Assembly (NCBI RefSeq): GCF_901875635.1
Contig: NZ_CABFMN010000089.1
Span: 5,847 to 69,846 of the forward strand
Direction of reading: 5' to 3'
DNA length: 64,000 nt
Source of the DNA: Xylophilus ampelinus
GTDB lineage: Bacteria > Pseudomonadota > Gammaproteobacteria > Burkholderiales > Burkholderiaceae_C
Part shown: positions 1 to 8,643 of the stretch, one piece after another
How positions within the stretch are numbered: position 1 is the first letter of the stretch
How the letters are laid out: every line of letters starts with the position of its first letter
Position numbers and translations under genes: made by a program
The notes under the pieces: model-generated
Told to the model about the DNA's origin: nothing
Seen by the model: only the letters and a program-made list of their open reading frames with translations
Database searches by the model: none

Positions 1-439
1 CCTCGACCAGGTGGATGCCGTGGTCGAGCTGGCCCATCGTGCCCTCGACCTCGGGATGTCCCTTGTGGCCGATCATGATGAACTCGTAGCCCTCCTTCGC
101 GAGCTTGGCCACCTCGACGTGCACCTTGGTCACCAACGGGCAGGTGGCATCGAAGACCGAGAAGCCGCGCTGCTGCGCCTCGGCTTCCACGGCCTTGCTC
201 ACGCCGTGCGCGCTGAAGACCAGCGTGGCCCCCGGCGGCACCTCGGCCAGGTCCTCGATGAAGACGGCGCCCTTGGCCTTGAGCGTCTCGACCACGTAGG
301 TATTGTGCACGATCTCATGGCGAACGTAGATCGGCGCGCCGAACTTGGCGATGGCGCGCTCGACGATCTCGATCGCGCGGTCCACGCCGGCACAGAAGCC
401 GCGCGGCTCGGCGAGGAGGATTTCCTGGACGTCCTGCAT
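1..439 (-). CDS. ispH: 4-hydroxy-3-methylbut-2-enyl diphosphate reductase, N-terminal part
   Basis: Last enzyme of the MEP isoprenoid pathway, reducing HMBPP to IPP and DMAPP with a [4Fe-4S] cluster. About 146 residues are present; the C-terminal half lies beyond the left edge. Visible family landmarks are [17 protein letters not shown] near the start (first cluster cysteine), [25 protein letters not shown] and [13 protein letters not shown] (second cluster cysteine). The ATG at 437-439 gives the usual short N-terminus. It follows the FKBP gene on the same strand by 11 bp, the same fkpB-ispH pairing seen in E. coli. Confidence 0.96.
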   Translation of the reverse strand, partial: MQDVQEILLAEPRGFCAGVDRAIEIVERAIAKFGAPIYVRHEIVHNTYVVETLKAKGAVFIEDLAEVPPGATLVFSAHGVSKAVEAEAQQRGFSVFDATCPLVTKVHVEVAKLAKEGYEFIMIGHKGHPEVEGTMGQLDHGIHLVE

Positions 440-450
440 GGCGGGATCCG

Positions 451-909
451 TCAAAGCACGCCGATCAGGCGCACCTCGAAGGTCACGGGCTGGCCCGCGA
501 GCGGGTGGTTGAAGTCGAAGTGCACCGCGGTATCGCTCGACTCCATCACCGCGCCCGCATAGCTGCCGGCGCCGTCGGGCGTGGGGAACTGCACCACGTC
601 GCCGGGCTGGTACTGCTCGTCGGGATCGCCCAGCTGCGCCAGCAGCGCCCGCGCCACCCATTGCTGCATCTCGGGGTTGCGCTCGCCGAAGGCCTCGCCG
701 GCCGGCAGTTCGAAGGTGGCGTGCGTGCCCTCCTCCAGGCCCAGCAGGCGCTGCTCGACGGCCGGCGACAGTTCGCCGGTGCCCAGCGACAGCGTGGCCG
801 GCTTGTCGGCGAAGGTGTTGATGATGTCGCCGGCCGGGCCGGCCAGGCGGTAGTGCAGCGTGAGGAAGGAGCCGGGCTGCACCACGGCAGCGGTGGTGTT
901 CAAAGACAA
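451..909 (-). CDS. fkpB: FKBP-type peptidyl-prolyl isomerase, SlpA/FkpB type
   Basis: Cytoplasmic FKBP-type prolyl isomerase/chaperone of 152 residues, the usual size for FkpB. The FKBP core ([34 protein letters not shown]) is followed by the flap insertion ([13 protein letters not shown]) and the closing strand [21 protein letters not shown], all typical of SlyD/FkpB proteins. No signal peptide is seen. The start is a TTG (907-909) with only a weak purine-rich upstream stretch, so it is a best guess. It precedes ispH with a short gap and is probably co-transcribed. Confidence 0.93.
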   Translation of the reverse strand: MSLNTTAAVVQPGSFLTLHYRLAGPAGDIINTFADKPATLSLGTGELSPAVEQRLLGLEEGTHATFELPAGEAFGERNPEMQQWVARALLAQLGDPDEQYQPGDVVQFPTPDGAGSYAGAVMESSDTAVHFDFNHPLAGQPVTFEVRLIGVL

Positions 910-1012
910 GGGATCGCCCCGATAAACTGGTCCGTGATTTTAGAAGAGGGGTGCCGCCGGCCCGCCCGCGGGGGTTTCGGCTGCCGGACGGCACTTCCAG
1001 GGAGGAAAGACC

Positions 1013-1690
1013 ATGGCGTTCAAGGACCTGCCGGCGGACCTGCGTCCGCGCGAGAAACTGCTGGCACGCGGGGCTGCCGCGCTCGGCGATGCGGAACTGC
1101 TGGCACTGCTGCTGCGCACCGGCGTGGCCGGCACGAACGTGCTGCAGCTCGCCCAGCAACTGCTCGACACCTTCGGCGGGCTGGCCGGACTTCTGCAGAC
1201 CGGTGCCGAGGACCTCAAGCGCATCAAGGGCCTGGGCGGCAGCGCCAAGCGCGCCGAACTCGTGGCGGTGCTGGAGCTGGCACGCCGCGCCATGGCCCAG
1301 CAACTGGCCGAACGTGCCGTGTTCGAGGCGCCCGAGGCCGTCAAGCGCTACCTGCAGCTGCACCTGGCCGGCCGCCCGCACGAGGTCTTCGCCGCCCTCT
1401 TCCTCGACAGCCAGCATCGGCTCATCGCCCTGGAGGAACTGTTCCGCGGCACGCTCAACCAGACGAGCGTGTACCCGCGCGAGGTGGTGCAGCGCGCCCT
1501 GCACCACCACGCCGCCGCCGTGGTGCTGGCACACAACCACCCGAGCGGCAGCGTCGAGCCCTCGCGCGCCGACGAGGTGCTCACCCAGACGCTGAAGGCC
1601 GCGCTGGCGCTGGTCGACGTGCGCGTGCTCGACCACGTCATCGTCGGCCCGGGCCAGGCACTGTCGATGGCCGAACGCGGGCTGCTGTGA
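1013..1690 (+). CDS. radC: RadC-family JAMM-domain protein
   Basis: 225-residue RadC family protein. The N-terminal UPF0758/HhH part ([21 protein letters not shown]) is followed by the JAMM metalloprotease-like domain with [14 protein letters not shown], matching the HxH-x7-S-x2-D zinc motif. The historical link to DNA repair is weak for this family and the true function is unknown. An AGGGAGG-like ribosome site precedes the ATG at 1013. It is divergent from fkpB and followed 105 bp later by the Smr gene. Confidence 0.93.
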   Translation: MAFKDLPADLRPREKLLARGAAALGDAELLALLLRTGVAGTNVLQLAQQLLDTFGGLAGLLQTGAEDLKRIKGLGGSAKRAELVAVLELARRAMAQQLAERAVFEAPEAVKRYLQLHLAGRPHEVFAALFLDSQHRLIALEELFRGTLNQTSVYPREVVQRALHHHAAAVVLAHNHPSGSVEPSRADEVLTQTLKAALALVDVRVLDHVIVGPGQALSMAERGLL

Positions 1691-1795
1691 GCGGCCCCGG
1701 TTTGGGTTACGCTGGCCGACGGCGCGCCGCCCCGGCGAACGCGCCCCGGCGTCTTCTGCGGCGCTGAGCAACGACTCCTGTCCGGCCCCCGTCCC

Positions 1796-2464
1796 ATGCC
1801 CCGCCCCACCCCTCCCCTCAAGAGCCTGGCCGACCTCAAGCAGGTCCAGCGCGCCCTGAGCGAGACGCGCGAGCGCGAAGCGGCCGAAGCCGCCGCCCGC
1901 GCGGCCGCCGACAAGCAGCGGCAGGCCGAGCAGAACCTCTTCGCCCGCGCCGTGGGCGCCGACACCGGCGCCATGCGCCCGCTGCGCAGCAAGCCGGTCG
2001 TGCACCTGGCGCCCACGCCGCCGGCGCCGGTCGCCGTGCAGCACCAGCGCGACGAGGCGCAGGCACTGCGCGAAGCGCTGTCCGACGAGTTCGACGTCAC
2101 CACCCTGCTCGACGCCGACGACCAGATGAGCTTCCGCCGCCCCGGCGTGGGGACCGACGTGACGCGTCGGCTGCGCGCCGGTGACTGGTCGATCCAGCGC
2201 GAGCTCGACCTGCACGGCCTGCGCAGCGACGAGGCGCGCGAGGCGCTGGCGGCCTTTGTTCGCACCGCCCACCGCCAGGGTGTGCGCTGCGTGCGCGTTG
2301 TGCACGGCAAGGGCCTGGGGTCACCCGGCAAGCAGCCCGTGCTCAAGACCAAGGCGCAACGCTGGTTGATCCAGAAGAAGGAGGTGCTGGCCTTCGTGCA
2401 GGCCAAGCCGGCCGAAGGCGGCGCCGGGGCGCTGGTGGTGTTGCTGGCGCCGGTGGGGCGCTGA
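1796..2464 (+). CDS. Smr-domain (MutS2 C-terminal-like) protein
   Basis: 222-residue protein with a charged, Ala/Arg-rich N-terminal region predicted helical ([20 protein letters not shown]) and a C-terminal Smr domain of about 80 residues. The domain shows [15 protein letters not shown] and the GKG loop ([18 protein letters not shown]), the two signatures of Smr proteins. Family members can act as nicking nucleases on nucleic acids, SmrB cleaving mRNA at collided ribosomes in E. coli; the target here is unknown. It ends 27 bp before the convergent YidD-like gene. Confidence 0.9.
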   Translation: MPRPTPPLKSLADLKQVQRALSETREREAAEAAARAAADKQRQAEQNLFARAVGADTGAMRPLRSKPVVHLAPTPPAPVAVQHQRDEAQALREALSDEFDVTTLLDADDQMSFRRPGVGTDVTRRLRAGDWSIQRELDLHGLRSDEAREALAAFVRTAHRQGVRCVRVVHGKGLGSPGKQPVLKTKAQRWLIQKKEVLAFVQAKPAEGGAGALVVLLAPVGR

Positions 2465-2490
2465 GCACGTCTTCCGAGCGCGGGCCCGCC

Positions 2491-2913
2491 TCAGAACGAA
2501 CAGTCGCAGGGTGCGTCGCAAGGCACGCCGCTGCAGGACACGTCGGGCAGCAGGTTGGCGCAATCGACCGCGTCCGTGCAACGGTCGCTGCGCGAGCCCG
2601 GGCGGCGCCGGTCGTCTCGGTGGGACTGCGCGGCATGCACGCAACGGCAGCGCTCGAACTGCCGAGGCAGCGCCACCCACAGCACCAAAGCTCCGCAACG
2701 GCGCACGATGCGCCGCGCGTACTCCGAGCACGAGGCGCGCCCCGTGTGGAAGCGCCAGGCGCAGACGAAGCCCTTGTGCGGCGACAGCCGGCGTTGGTAG
2801 AAGGTGATCGCCGCGAGCAGCAGCGCAGCCAGGAGCGACAGCTCCACCGTCCCAGAAGACACCGTCCCGACCGCGTTCGCAGCGGCCTGCCCACCCCAGT
2901 TGCCCAGACTCAT
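2491..2913 (-). CDS. YidD-like membrane protein insertion factor, divergent and Cys-rich
   Basis: 140-residue protein with one hydrophobic segment (SLLAALLLAAITFY) followed by a YidD-like core: YQRRLSPHKGFVCAWRFHTG then ASCSEYARRIVRRCG. Classical YidD (about 85 residues) aids YidC-dependent insertion and is encoded between rnpA and yidC. This copy lies elsewhere, has the CRFxPTCSxYA core altered to CAWRFHTGRASCSEYA, and carries a roughly 55-residue Cys-rich tail (DVSCSGVPCDAPCDCSF). Resemblance is clear, but the function in this divergent subfamily is unproven. Confidence 0.75.
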   Translation of the reverse strand: MSLGNWGGQAAANAVGTVSSGTVELSLLAALLLAAITFYQRRLSPHKGFVCAWRFHTGRASCSEYARRIVRRCGALVLWVALPRQFERCRCVHAAQSHRDDRRRPGSRSDRCTDAVDCANLLPDVSCSGVPCDAPCDCSF

Positions 2914-2979
2914 TGCCAGCCCTTGTCCGCGCTGTTCACGAGCGCGTGGCGCATGATGGCATGGGCACGGGATTCAAAC

Positions 2980-3036
2980 AAAAAAGGCCCGCAGCCCCCG
3001 CCCCGCTTGCGCGAGCAGCTATGAATTTCGTAGCAA
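2980..3036 (+). repeat. Dispersed two-hairpin repeat, copy A1
   Basis: Copy of the family A repeat described in the findings: A-run, GGC, GC-rich inverted arms around CCGCCCCGCTTGCGC, then AGCTATGAATTTCGTAGCAA, whose ends GCTA/TAGC form a second small hairpin. It lies 44 bp beyond the stop of the globin gene. On the minus strand the GC hairpin is followed by a T-run, so it could terminate globin transcription before the next minus-strand gene. Confidence 0.85.
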
Positions 3037-3079
3037 TTCGGTGGGCGAGCAGCGCCCGTCGACGAACCCGCCAGCCGCT

Positions 3080-3484
3080 TCACGCCCCCTTGTTGCGCAT
3101 CCAGTCCGCGGTCTGGAAGAAGGACTGGCGCAGCCGCGCGCGCAGGTCGTCGGGCACACCGGTCTCGGCCATCGCCTGGTCCATGCAGGCCAGCCACTGG
3201 TCGCGCTCGGCGATGCCGATGGCGAAGGGCAGGTGGCGCGCGCGCAGCATCGGGTGGCCGAAGCGGTCGGTGTAGTGCTGCGGGCCGCCGAGCCAGCCGC
3301 ACAGGAACCAGAACAGCCGCTGGCGCGCGTTGTCCAGGCTCGGTCCATGGGCGGCGCGCAGGGCCGCGTAGCCGGGCTCGAGGTCCATCAGGTCGTAGAA
3401 GCGCTCGGTGAGCTGGTGCACTTTCTCCTCGCCACCGATCCACTCGAAGGGCGTGTCGAAGGGGGGCTTGTCCTGGATCTGCAT
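3080..3484 (-). CDS. Group II truncated haemoglobin (TrHbO-like)
   Basis: 134-residue 2-on-2 globin. The order of features fits group II: PFEWIGGEEKVHQLTERFYDLM at the N-terminus, distal region ARQRLFWFLCGWLGGPQHYTD, then HPMLRARHLPFAIG with the proximal His, and the C-terminal helix WLACMDQAMAETGVP. Such proteins bind O2 or NO and are linked to oxidative or nitrosative stress. No signal peptide, so cytoplasmic. It starts beside a broken oxygenase gene and ends near repeat A1. Confidence 0.94.
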   Translation of the reverse strand: MQIQDKPPFDTPFEWIGGEEKVHQLTERFYDLMDLEPGYAALRAAHGPSLDNARQRLFWFLCGWLGGPQHYTDRFGHPMLRARHLPFAIGIAERDQWLACMDQAMAETGVPDDLRARLRQSFFQTADWMRNKGA

Positions 3485-3498
3485 CGGGCGATTGTCGA

Positions 3499-3716
3499 TG
3501 CGCGCCGAGGCCGTCGCCGCGCAGATCGGCGAAGCGTGACGTGCGCACGGCAGCTTCTACGTCGCGCGCCACGGCGTCGACGCCGCCCTGGCGCAGCGGC
3601 TCGGCACCGAGCTGCCGCCGGACGACCCGCGCGTGGCGGCCGGCCGGCCCGTGCGCGGTGCCAACCCGTTCCCCGACGCGCCGGGCCTCGCCTCTTCCCG
3701 GCGTGGGATACGTAGA
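3499..3716 (+). pseudogene. Remnant of an isopenicillin-N-synthase-like 2OG-Fe(II) oxygenase
   Basis: Translated in the frame of ATG 3499 the sequence gives VAAQIGEA, then TGA (3537-3539), then RAHGSFYVARHGVDAALAQRL and PDDPRVAAGRPVRGANPFPD. This resembles the N-terminal region of isopenicillin-N-synthase-like dioxygenases (IG.ACR.hGFFYV.GHGV ... P.r.gpNpfP). The TGA falls where the family commonly has Cys, consistent with a TGC to TGA change. Nothing beyond about 3716 resembles the catalytic jelly-roll, so the gene is both interrupted and truncated. Recognition is by eye only. Confidence 0.55.
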
Positions 3717-3764
3717 CGGAAACTGCAAGCAAGAAGCGCCCGTGCGCGACCGGCCCTGGGGTGC

Positions 3765-4040
3765 TCAATGACGTTCGGCGGTCTCCGCTCGCGCGGGCAG
3801 CGACGCGTCGGCTTCCACGTCCTGGCCGGGATCGGAGATCGGCCGCAACTTGTCCACATGGCAGTAGAAGGTCCATCCCTCGAACAGCACGTCGTAGTAG
3901 GTGCCGGGCAGGTACTGCCAGGGGTTGGGCGCCTCGTAGGGCGCTGAGCAGACCTCGACGATGCGGCCGACCGCGCGCGCGGTGGCCGGGCTGGCGGTGC
4001 AGCTCTCGACGACGTAGCACAGGGTTCCGATGCGGATCAT
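3765..4040 (-). CDS. Conserved hypothetical protein, 91 residues
   Basis: The frame is open further upstream, but the protein-like part starts at the ATG 4038-4040: MIRIGTLCYVVESCTA, then IVEVCSAPYEAPNPWQYLPG and YDVLFEGWTFYCHVDKLRPI. No signal peptide or membrane segment is visible; several Cys and Trp/Tyr residues suggest a small folded domain, perhaps SH3-like, though that is a guess. It ends in a polar tail. Isolated between the oxygenase remnant and a divergent small membrane protein. Function not recognised. Confidence 0.7.
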   Translation of the reverse strand: MIRIGTLCYVVESCTASPATARAVGRIVEVCSAPYEAPNPWQYLPGTYYDVLFEGWTFYCHVDKLRPISDPGQDVEADASLPARAETAERH

Positions 4041-4132
4041 GGGCGGCCTCCAGCGCGGCCATTCTGCGGGTAGCCGGGCGCGGGCGCAACGCCAGTCAGG
4101 TGGCGCGCGGCCCGCGGTGCGATGCTCGGCCG

Positions 4133-4498
4133 ATGGCTGCCACCCGCTCATCTCTTGCGCGCCGCTGGCGCATCGCCGGCTGGGTGCTGCTGGCGCTGGG
4201 CTGGGTCGCGGCCGCCTGCGTGTACGCCACCGCGCCGGATGGGCCCGCAGGGTCGGCAAGCTACAGCGTGGTCGGCGGCGAGACCTTCGCGGACCCGGGC
4301 GGCGCCACGGGCTGGCAGGCGCAGCAGATCGAGCGCGTGGGTGGCCAGGGCACGCTGATGATCGCGCGCTTCAACGACTGGCTCGGCACGCTCTGGCACG
4401 GCCGCCGGCTGGCGCTGACGCTGGGTGCGGCGGCGCTGCTGGCGGCCCTTGCGTGCCGCTTCGTCGCGGGACTCGTCGACGACACCGACTTCAGATAA
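4133..4498 (+). CDS. Small two-TM membrane protein, unknown function
   Basis: 121 residues from the ATG at 4133. Two hydrophobic stretches are visible: IAGWVLLALGWVAAACVYAT near the N-terminus and LALTLGAAALLAALACRFVAG near the C-terminus, separated by about 60 polar residues (SYSVVGGETFADPGGATGWQ). This suggests both ends are cytoplasmic with a periplasmic loop, or the reverse. No family recognised. Its TAA stop (4496-4498) overlaps the A-run that begins repeat A2. Confidence 0.65.
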   Translation: MAATRSSLARRWRIAGWVLLALGWVAAACVYATAPDGPAGSASYSVVGGETFADPGGATGWQAQQIERVGGQGTLMIARFNDWLGTLWHGRRLALTLGAAALLAALACRFVAGLVDDTDFR

Positions 4499-4553
4499 AA
4501 AGTGGCTGCAACGCCCGCCCCTCCTGCGCGGACAGCTACCAAATCGATAGCGG
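4497..4553 (+). repeat. Dispersed two-hairpin repeat, copy A2
   Basis: Good copy of family A: AAAAAGTGGCTGCAACGCCC, a GC-rich turn, then GACAGCTACCAAATCGATAG. It occupies the space between convergent genes. On the minus strand it reads as a GC hairpin followed by TTTTT, so it fits a terminator for the DksA-like gene, whose stop is 20 bp away. The A-run also supplies part of the stop codon of the plus-strand gene. Confidence 0.88.
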
Positions 4554-4573
4554 ATCGCAGCGAACGGCGGGTG

Positions 4574-4954
4574 TCAGGCGCTTTGCCCGCCCTGCTCCGC
4601 CTTCTCCTGGCAGGGCACGCAGCGCAGTGCCGCGGGCTGGGCCTGCAGGCGTGCGAAGGGAATGTCGATGCCGCAGTCGATGCATTCGCCATAGCTGCCC
4701 TCGTCCATGCGTGCCAGCGCGGCGCGCACGGTGCGCAATTCGCCGTGCTCGCGCGTGGCTTCGTCGTCGTCGATCTCCTGCTGCTCGTGCCGGTAGGCCA
4801 GCTCCGTCGGGTCGATCACCTCGTGGCTGCCGTCCAGCGGCTCGGCGCCGAGCTGTTCGCGCTGCGCGCCGTGCAGGCCCTGCAATAGCTCGGTCTCGCG
4901 TTGCGCCAAAGCGCTGCGCAGTTGTTGGAGCTGGGCGGCGTCGGGTGCTGGCAT
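4574..4954 (-). CDS. DksA/TraR-family C4 zinc-finger protein
   Basis: 126 residues: an N-terminal coiled-coil-like helix pair (LQQLRSALAQRETELLQGL and RHEQQEIDDDEATREHGELR) and a C-terminal four-cysteine zinc finger (CIDCG ... CVPCQ). DksA-type proteins bind in the RNA polymerase secondary channel and modulate transcription with ppGpp. This is shorter than DksA (about 151) and looks like the accessory DksA/TraR group. The start at 4952-4954 was chosen because residues upstream in the frame are not protein-like. Confidence 0.88.
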   Translation of the reverse strand: MPAPDAAQLQQLRSALAQRETELLQGLHGAQREQLGAEPLDGSHEVIDPTELAYRHEQQEIDDDEATREHGELRTVRAALARMDEGSYGECIDCGIDIPFARLQAQPAALRCVPCQEKAEQGGQSA

Positions 4955-5045
4955 GGGGCTCTCCGAAGTTCGGCGACGGCTCACGACGAGGCCGCGCGGC
5001 CGCACCAGCTTACACGCGGGATGCCTCGGCGTTCATTGCGCTGCG

Positions 5046-7565
5046 TCACTCCGACGCCTGCCGCAGCGTGGCCACCACCGGCCGGCGCAGCACCTCGCGC
5101 AGGCCCCACCAGCCGGCCGCGAGCGCCAGCACCGCGCCGGCCGCGGCGCCGGCCAGCGGCACCCAGGGCGACGCGGTCCAGGTGAAGTCGAACACGTAGC
5201 GCGCCAGCCCCCAGCCGATGACCGAGGCCACCACGCTCGCGAGCAGGCCGGCGAGCAGGCCGACGCCGACCAGTTCGGCGCGCTGCACCTGCCGCAGCAG
5301 GCTGGCGCGGGCGCCGACGGCGCGCATCACGGCAAACTCCTTGGCGCGCTCCTCGCGCGTGGCGGTGACGGCCGCGAACAGCACGACCAGGCCGGCGGCG
5401 AGCGTGAAGCCGAACAGGAACTCCACCGCGCGGATCACCTGGTCGAGCACGCGCTGCACCTGGTTGAGCGTGGCGCTCATGTCGACGTTGGTGACGTTCG
5501 GGAATTGCCTGACCAGCGCGTTGTCGAAACCCGCCTTGTCGGGCGCGCGGAAGGCGCCCATGTAGGTGACGGGCAGCTCGGGCGGCATCGCCGCCACCGG
5601 GTACATCACGAAGAAGTTGGCATGCAGCGATCCCCAATCCACCTTGCGTGTGGAGGTGATGCGCGCCTCGCTCGGAATGCCGCCGACATCGAAGCCCAGG
5701 GTGTCGCCCAGCTTCAGGCCCAGCGTCTCCATGAGCCCTTCTTCCACGCTCACGGCATTCGCTTCGCCCGCCTTCCAGGCGCCCTGCACCACCGCGTTGT
5801 GCGGCGGCTTGTCGGCGGCGTTGCTGAGGTTGAACTCGCGGTCGACCAGGCGCTTGGCGCGGTCTTCCGTGTAGTCGTCGGGCGAGACCGGCTTGCCGTT
5901 CACCGACACCAGCCGGCCGCGGAACATGGGGTACCAGTCGTAGTTCGCCACGCCGTCCTTCTGCAACGCGGCGCGGAAGGCCTGCTCCTGGTCGGGCATG
6001 ACGTTGATGACGAAACGGTTGGGCGCGTCGGGCGGCGTCGCGCGGCGCCAGCTCGACACCAGGTCGGTGCGCAGCAGCACCAGCAGCACCAGCGCCAGCA
6101 GGCCCACCGACAGGCTGCTGACCTGCACCACCGCGTACACCGGCCGCGCCGAGATCTGCCGTGTGGCCAGCACCAGCCAGCGCGGCGCCGTCGCCTCGTT
6201 GACGCTGCGCCGCAGCACCTTGACCGCCACCCAGGCCAGGGCCGCGAAGACCACCACGGCGCCGGCGAAACCGCCCACGGCGATGAGGCCCAGCTTGATG
6301 TCGCTGCTCGCGGCCAGCAGCAGCGCCGCGAAGCCGAGGATGCCCACGCCCAGCACCGCGATCGACGCCGGCTTGAGGCCACCCACGTCGCGCCGGATCA
6401 CGCGCAGCGGCGGCACCCTGGCCAGTTGCAGCACGGGCGGCAGCCCGAAGGCGAAGAGCAGCGTGAGCCCCATGCCGACGCCGAAGGCCACCGGCCACAG
6501 CGTGGGCGCGGGCAGCGCCGTCTCGACCAGGCCGGCCAGCAGGAGCACGAAGGCGTAGTGCACCGCAAAGCCCACGGCCGTGCCCAGCAGGCTGGCGGCC
6601 AAGCCGATGACGGCGAACTCGAAGCCGTAGGCGCCCGCGATGGTTCGCTGGCTCTGGCCCAGCACGCGCAGCATGGCGCAGTCGTCCAGGTGCCGCGCCG
6701 CGAAGCCGCGTGCCGCCAGCGCCACCGCCACGGCCGACAGCAGCGCCGCCAGCAGCGCCACGAGGTTGAGGAATCTCTCGGCGCGGTCCAGCGTCTGGCG
6801 CATCTCGGGCCGGCCGCTCTCGAAGGACTCGAGCCGCGCGCCGCGCAGGGTGTTCTTCTTCAGGTCCGCGTCGGTGCCGTCGGCGAAGGCCTTCACCGCG
6901 CGCTCGGGTCCGGCGACGGCGAAGCGGTAGGTCACCCGGCTGGCGGGCTGCACGAGCGCCGTGCGCGCCACGTCCGCCTGGTTGACCATCACGCGTGGCG
7001 AGAAGCTCTGGAAGCCGCCGCCGCGGTCGGGCTCGAGCGTGATCACGCGCGAGATCGTGAGTTGCGCGTCACCCAGCAGCAGCGGATCGCCGACCTTCAG
7101 CTCCAGCGCCCCCAGCAGCGACGGGTCGACCCACACCTGCCCCGGCGCCGGCACCTCGCGCGTGGACTCGCCGGCACCCTCAAGCGTGCTCGACACCTGC
7201 ACGCTGCCACGCAGCGGGTAGCCGGTGGTCACCGCCTTGAAGGCCACCAGCCGGCTGGCACCGCCCTGCGCGTCGGTGGCGCGGGCCATGGTCGGAAAGC
7301 TGTAGGTGGTGTTGCCCTGCAGGCCCAGTTGCGCCGCACGGTCGACATACGCCTGGGGCGGCGGGTTGTCCGTGACCAGCACCGCGTCGCCGCCCAGCAA
7401 CTGGCGCGCGTCGCGCTGCAGGCCGCCCTTGAGCCGGTCGGCGAAGAAGCCGACGGCCGTGAGCGCGGCCACGGCCAGCAGCACGGCGACGATCAACAGG
7501 CGCAGCTCGCCGGCGCGCAGATCGCGCCAGAGCGTGCGCCAACCCAGGCGGAGGGAGGCGGTCAT
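5046..7565 (-). CDS. Large FtsX-type ABC transporter permease (YbbP-like)
   Basis: 839-residue inner-membrane protein from the ATG at 7563-7565. One N-terminal TM segment (LRLLIVAVLLAVAALTAVGF) precedes a large periplasmic domain; two sets of FtsX-like TM helices follow (FLNLVALLAALLSAVAVALA region and the C-terminal ELVGVGLLAGLLASVVASV region), with VMRAVGAR typical of the FtsX cytoplasmic loop. Length and layout match YbbP-type permeases, which pair with a YbbA-like ATPase for export or lipoprotein/lysophospholipid handling. No ATPase gene lies next to it in this window, so its partner must be elsewhere. Confidence 0.85.
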   Translation of the reverse strand: MTASLRLGWRTLWRDLRAGELRLLIVAVLLAVAALTAVGFFADRLKGGLQRDARQLLGGDAVLVTDNPPPQAYVDRAAQLGLQGNTTYSFPTMARATDAQGGASRLVAFKAVTTGYPLRGSVQVSSTLEGAGESTREVPAPGQVWVDPSLLGALELKVGDPLLLGDAQLTISRVITLEPDRGGGFQSFSPRVMVNQADVARTALVQPASRVTYRFAVAGPERAVKAFADGTDADLKKNTLRGARLESFESGRPEMRQTLDRAERFLNLVALLAALLSAVAVALAARGFAARHLDDCAMLRVLGQSQRTIAGAYGFEFAVIGLAASLLGTAVGFAVHYAFVLLLAGLVETALPAPTLWPVAFGVGMGLTLLFAFGLPPVLQLARVPPLRVIRRDVGGLKPASIAVLGVGILGFAALLLAASSDIKLGLIAVGGFAGAVVVFAALAWVAVKVLRRSVNEATAPRWLVLATRQISARPVYAVVQVSSLSVGLLALVLLVLLRTDLVSSWRRATPPDAPNRFVINVMPDQEQAFRAALQKDGVANYDWYPMFRGRLVSVNGKPVSPDDYTEDRAKRLVDREFNLSNAADKPPHNAVVQGAWKAGEANAVSVEEGLMETLGLKLGDTLGFDVGGIPSEARITSTRKVDWGSLHANFFVMYPVAAMPPELPVTYMGAFRAPDKAGFDNALVRQFPNVTNVDMSATLNQVQRVLDQVIRAVEFLFGFTLAAGLVVLFAAVTATREERAKEFAVMRAVGARASLLRQVQRAELVGVGLLAGLLASVVASVIGWGLARYVFDFTWTASPWVPLAGAAAGAVLALAAGWWGLREVLRRPVVATLRQASE

Positions 7566-7653
7566 GGCGGGGACGATAGCCGAAGGCCGCCGCCCGCCGC
7601 GGCGCAAGGCCACTCGGCGAAGGGCTTTGCACCCCGGCCTGGAAATTCAAGCC

Positions 7654-7709
7654 AAATCGGGCTACAGCGCCCGCCCCGCTTGCGCAGGCAGCTATGTTTT
7701 CGATAGCAA
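7654..7709 (+). repeat. Dispersed two-hairpin repeat, copy A3, overlapping the fdhD stop
   Basis: Family A copy with GGGCTACAGCGCCCGCCCCG, TTGCGCAGGCAGCT and the conserved tail ATGTTTTCGATAGCAA; the T-run side has decayed. The tail runs into fdhD: read on the minus strand it encodes the last five residues LLSKT and the TAG stop (7692-7694). Orientation is that of a terminator for fdhD. Confidence 0.85.
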
Positions 7710-8564
7710 TGGCGAAGCGTAGAGCACGCCGCGCGGCGCCCGGCACAGGCCCCACAGCGTGAGCCCGCACAGTTCGGCCATGCGCACGCCCATGGCCGTG
7801 GGCGCCGAGATGGTCGCCATCGCCGCGACGCCCAGGCGCGCGCACTTGCGCACCAGCTCGTGGCTGCCGCGACTGGAAAGCAGCACGAAGCCCGGTTCGA
7901 CCAGCCGCCCGCCCCGCGCGAGGCGGCCCAGCAGCTTGTCGAGCGCGTTGTGGCGACCGACGTCTTCGAGCACGTCGGTCACCGTGCCGTCGATCGTCGA
8001 CCAGGCGGCGGCATGGATCGCGCCGGCTTCGGCGTTGAGCACCTGCCGCGGCTTGAGCTGCTCGAAGCCCCGCAGCACGGTGGACAGGTCGACGCGCCCG
8101 ATCCACTCGCGCGGCGGCACCGGCACGGGCGACAGGTCGAGCGCCGCGAAGCTCTCGACGCCGCACACACCGCAGCCGGTGCGTCCGGCCAGGCTGCGGC
8201 GCCGCCCCTTCAGGCGCTCGAAGGCGCGGGTCGAGATGTCGAGCCGCACCTCCAGACCCGGCATCCCCTCGGGCAGGCCGGCATCGATGGCGCCGACCGC
8301 TTCGACGTCGATGCCGCGGCAATCCTGCGGCGTGTCGAGGATGCCTTCGGACAACGCGAAGCCGAGGGCGAAGTCCTCGATGTCCTGCGGTGTCGCCATC
8401 ATCACCGCGTGCGAGATGCCGTTGAAAACCAGGGCGACGGGGACCTCGGCGGCGAGGGTGTCGGTGCGGGAATCGCCGCCGGGAGGAAGCCCGGGTTCTC
8501 CGTGGACCTGAACCGGCAGGTTCAGCAGTGGGGGAAGAAAGGCGTCCACGTCGCGAGGTGTCAT
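7692..8564 (-). CDS. fdhD: Formate dehydrogenase accessory sulfurtransferase FdhD
   Basis: 290 residues. FdhD carries sulfur from a cysteine desulfurase to the bis-MGD molybdenum cofactor, required for active formate dehydrogenases. Visible signatures are the CxxC pair in TGCGVCGVESF, VLEDVGRHNALDKLLG, FVLLSSRGSHELVRKCA and TISAPTAMGVRMAE. It is downstream of the FdhF-like gene on the same strand, its expected client. The last residues and stop are encoded by repeat A3, so the C-terminal end may differ from orthologues. Confidence 0.96.
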   Translation of the reverse strand: MTPRDVDAFLPPLLNLPVQVHGEPGLPPGGDSRTDTLAAEVPVALVFNGISHAVMMATPQDIEDFALGFALSEGILDTPQDCRGIDVEAVGAIDAGLPEGMPGLEVRLDISTRAFERLKGRRRSLAGRTGCGVCGVESFAALDLSPVPVPPREWIGRVDLSTVLRGFEQLKPRQVLNAEAGAIHAAAWSTIDGTVTDVLEDVGRHNALDKLLGRLARGGRLVEPGFVLLSSRGSHELVRKCARLGVAAMATISAPTAMGVRMAELCGLTLWGLCRAPRGVLYASPLLSKT

Positions 8565-8643
8565 GGGTCGACGTTAACGCGTTTGCTCGGCGTGTGCCCC
8601 CGGCGGGGGCGGGGGCCGGGATGTGCGCCGGCCCCCCGGCACC

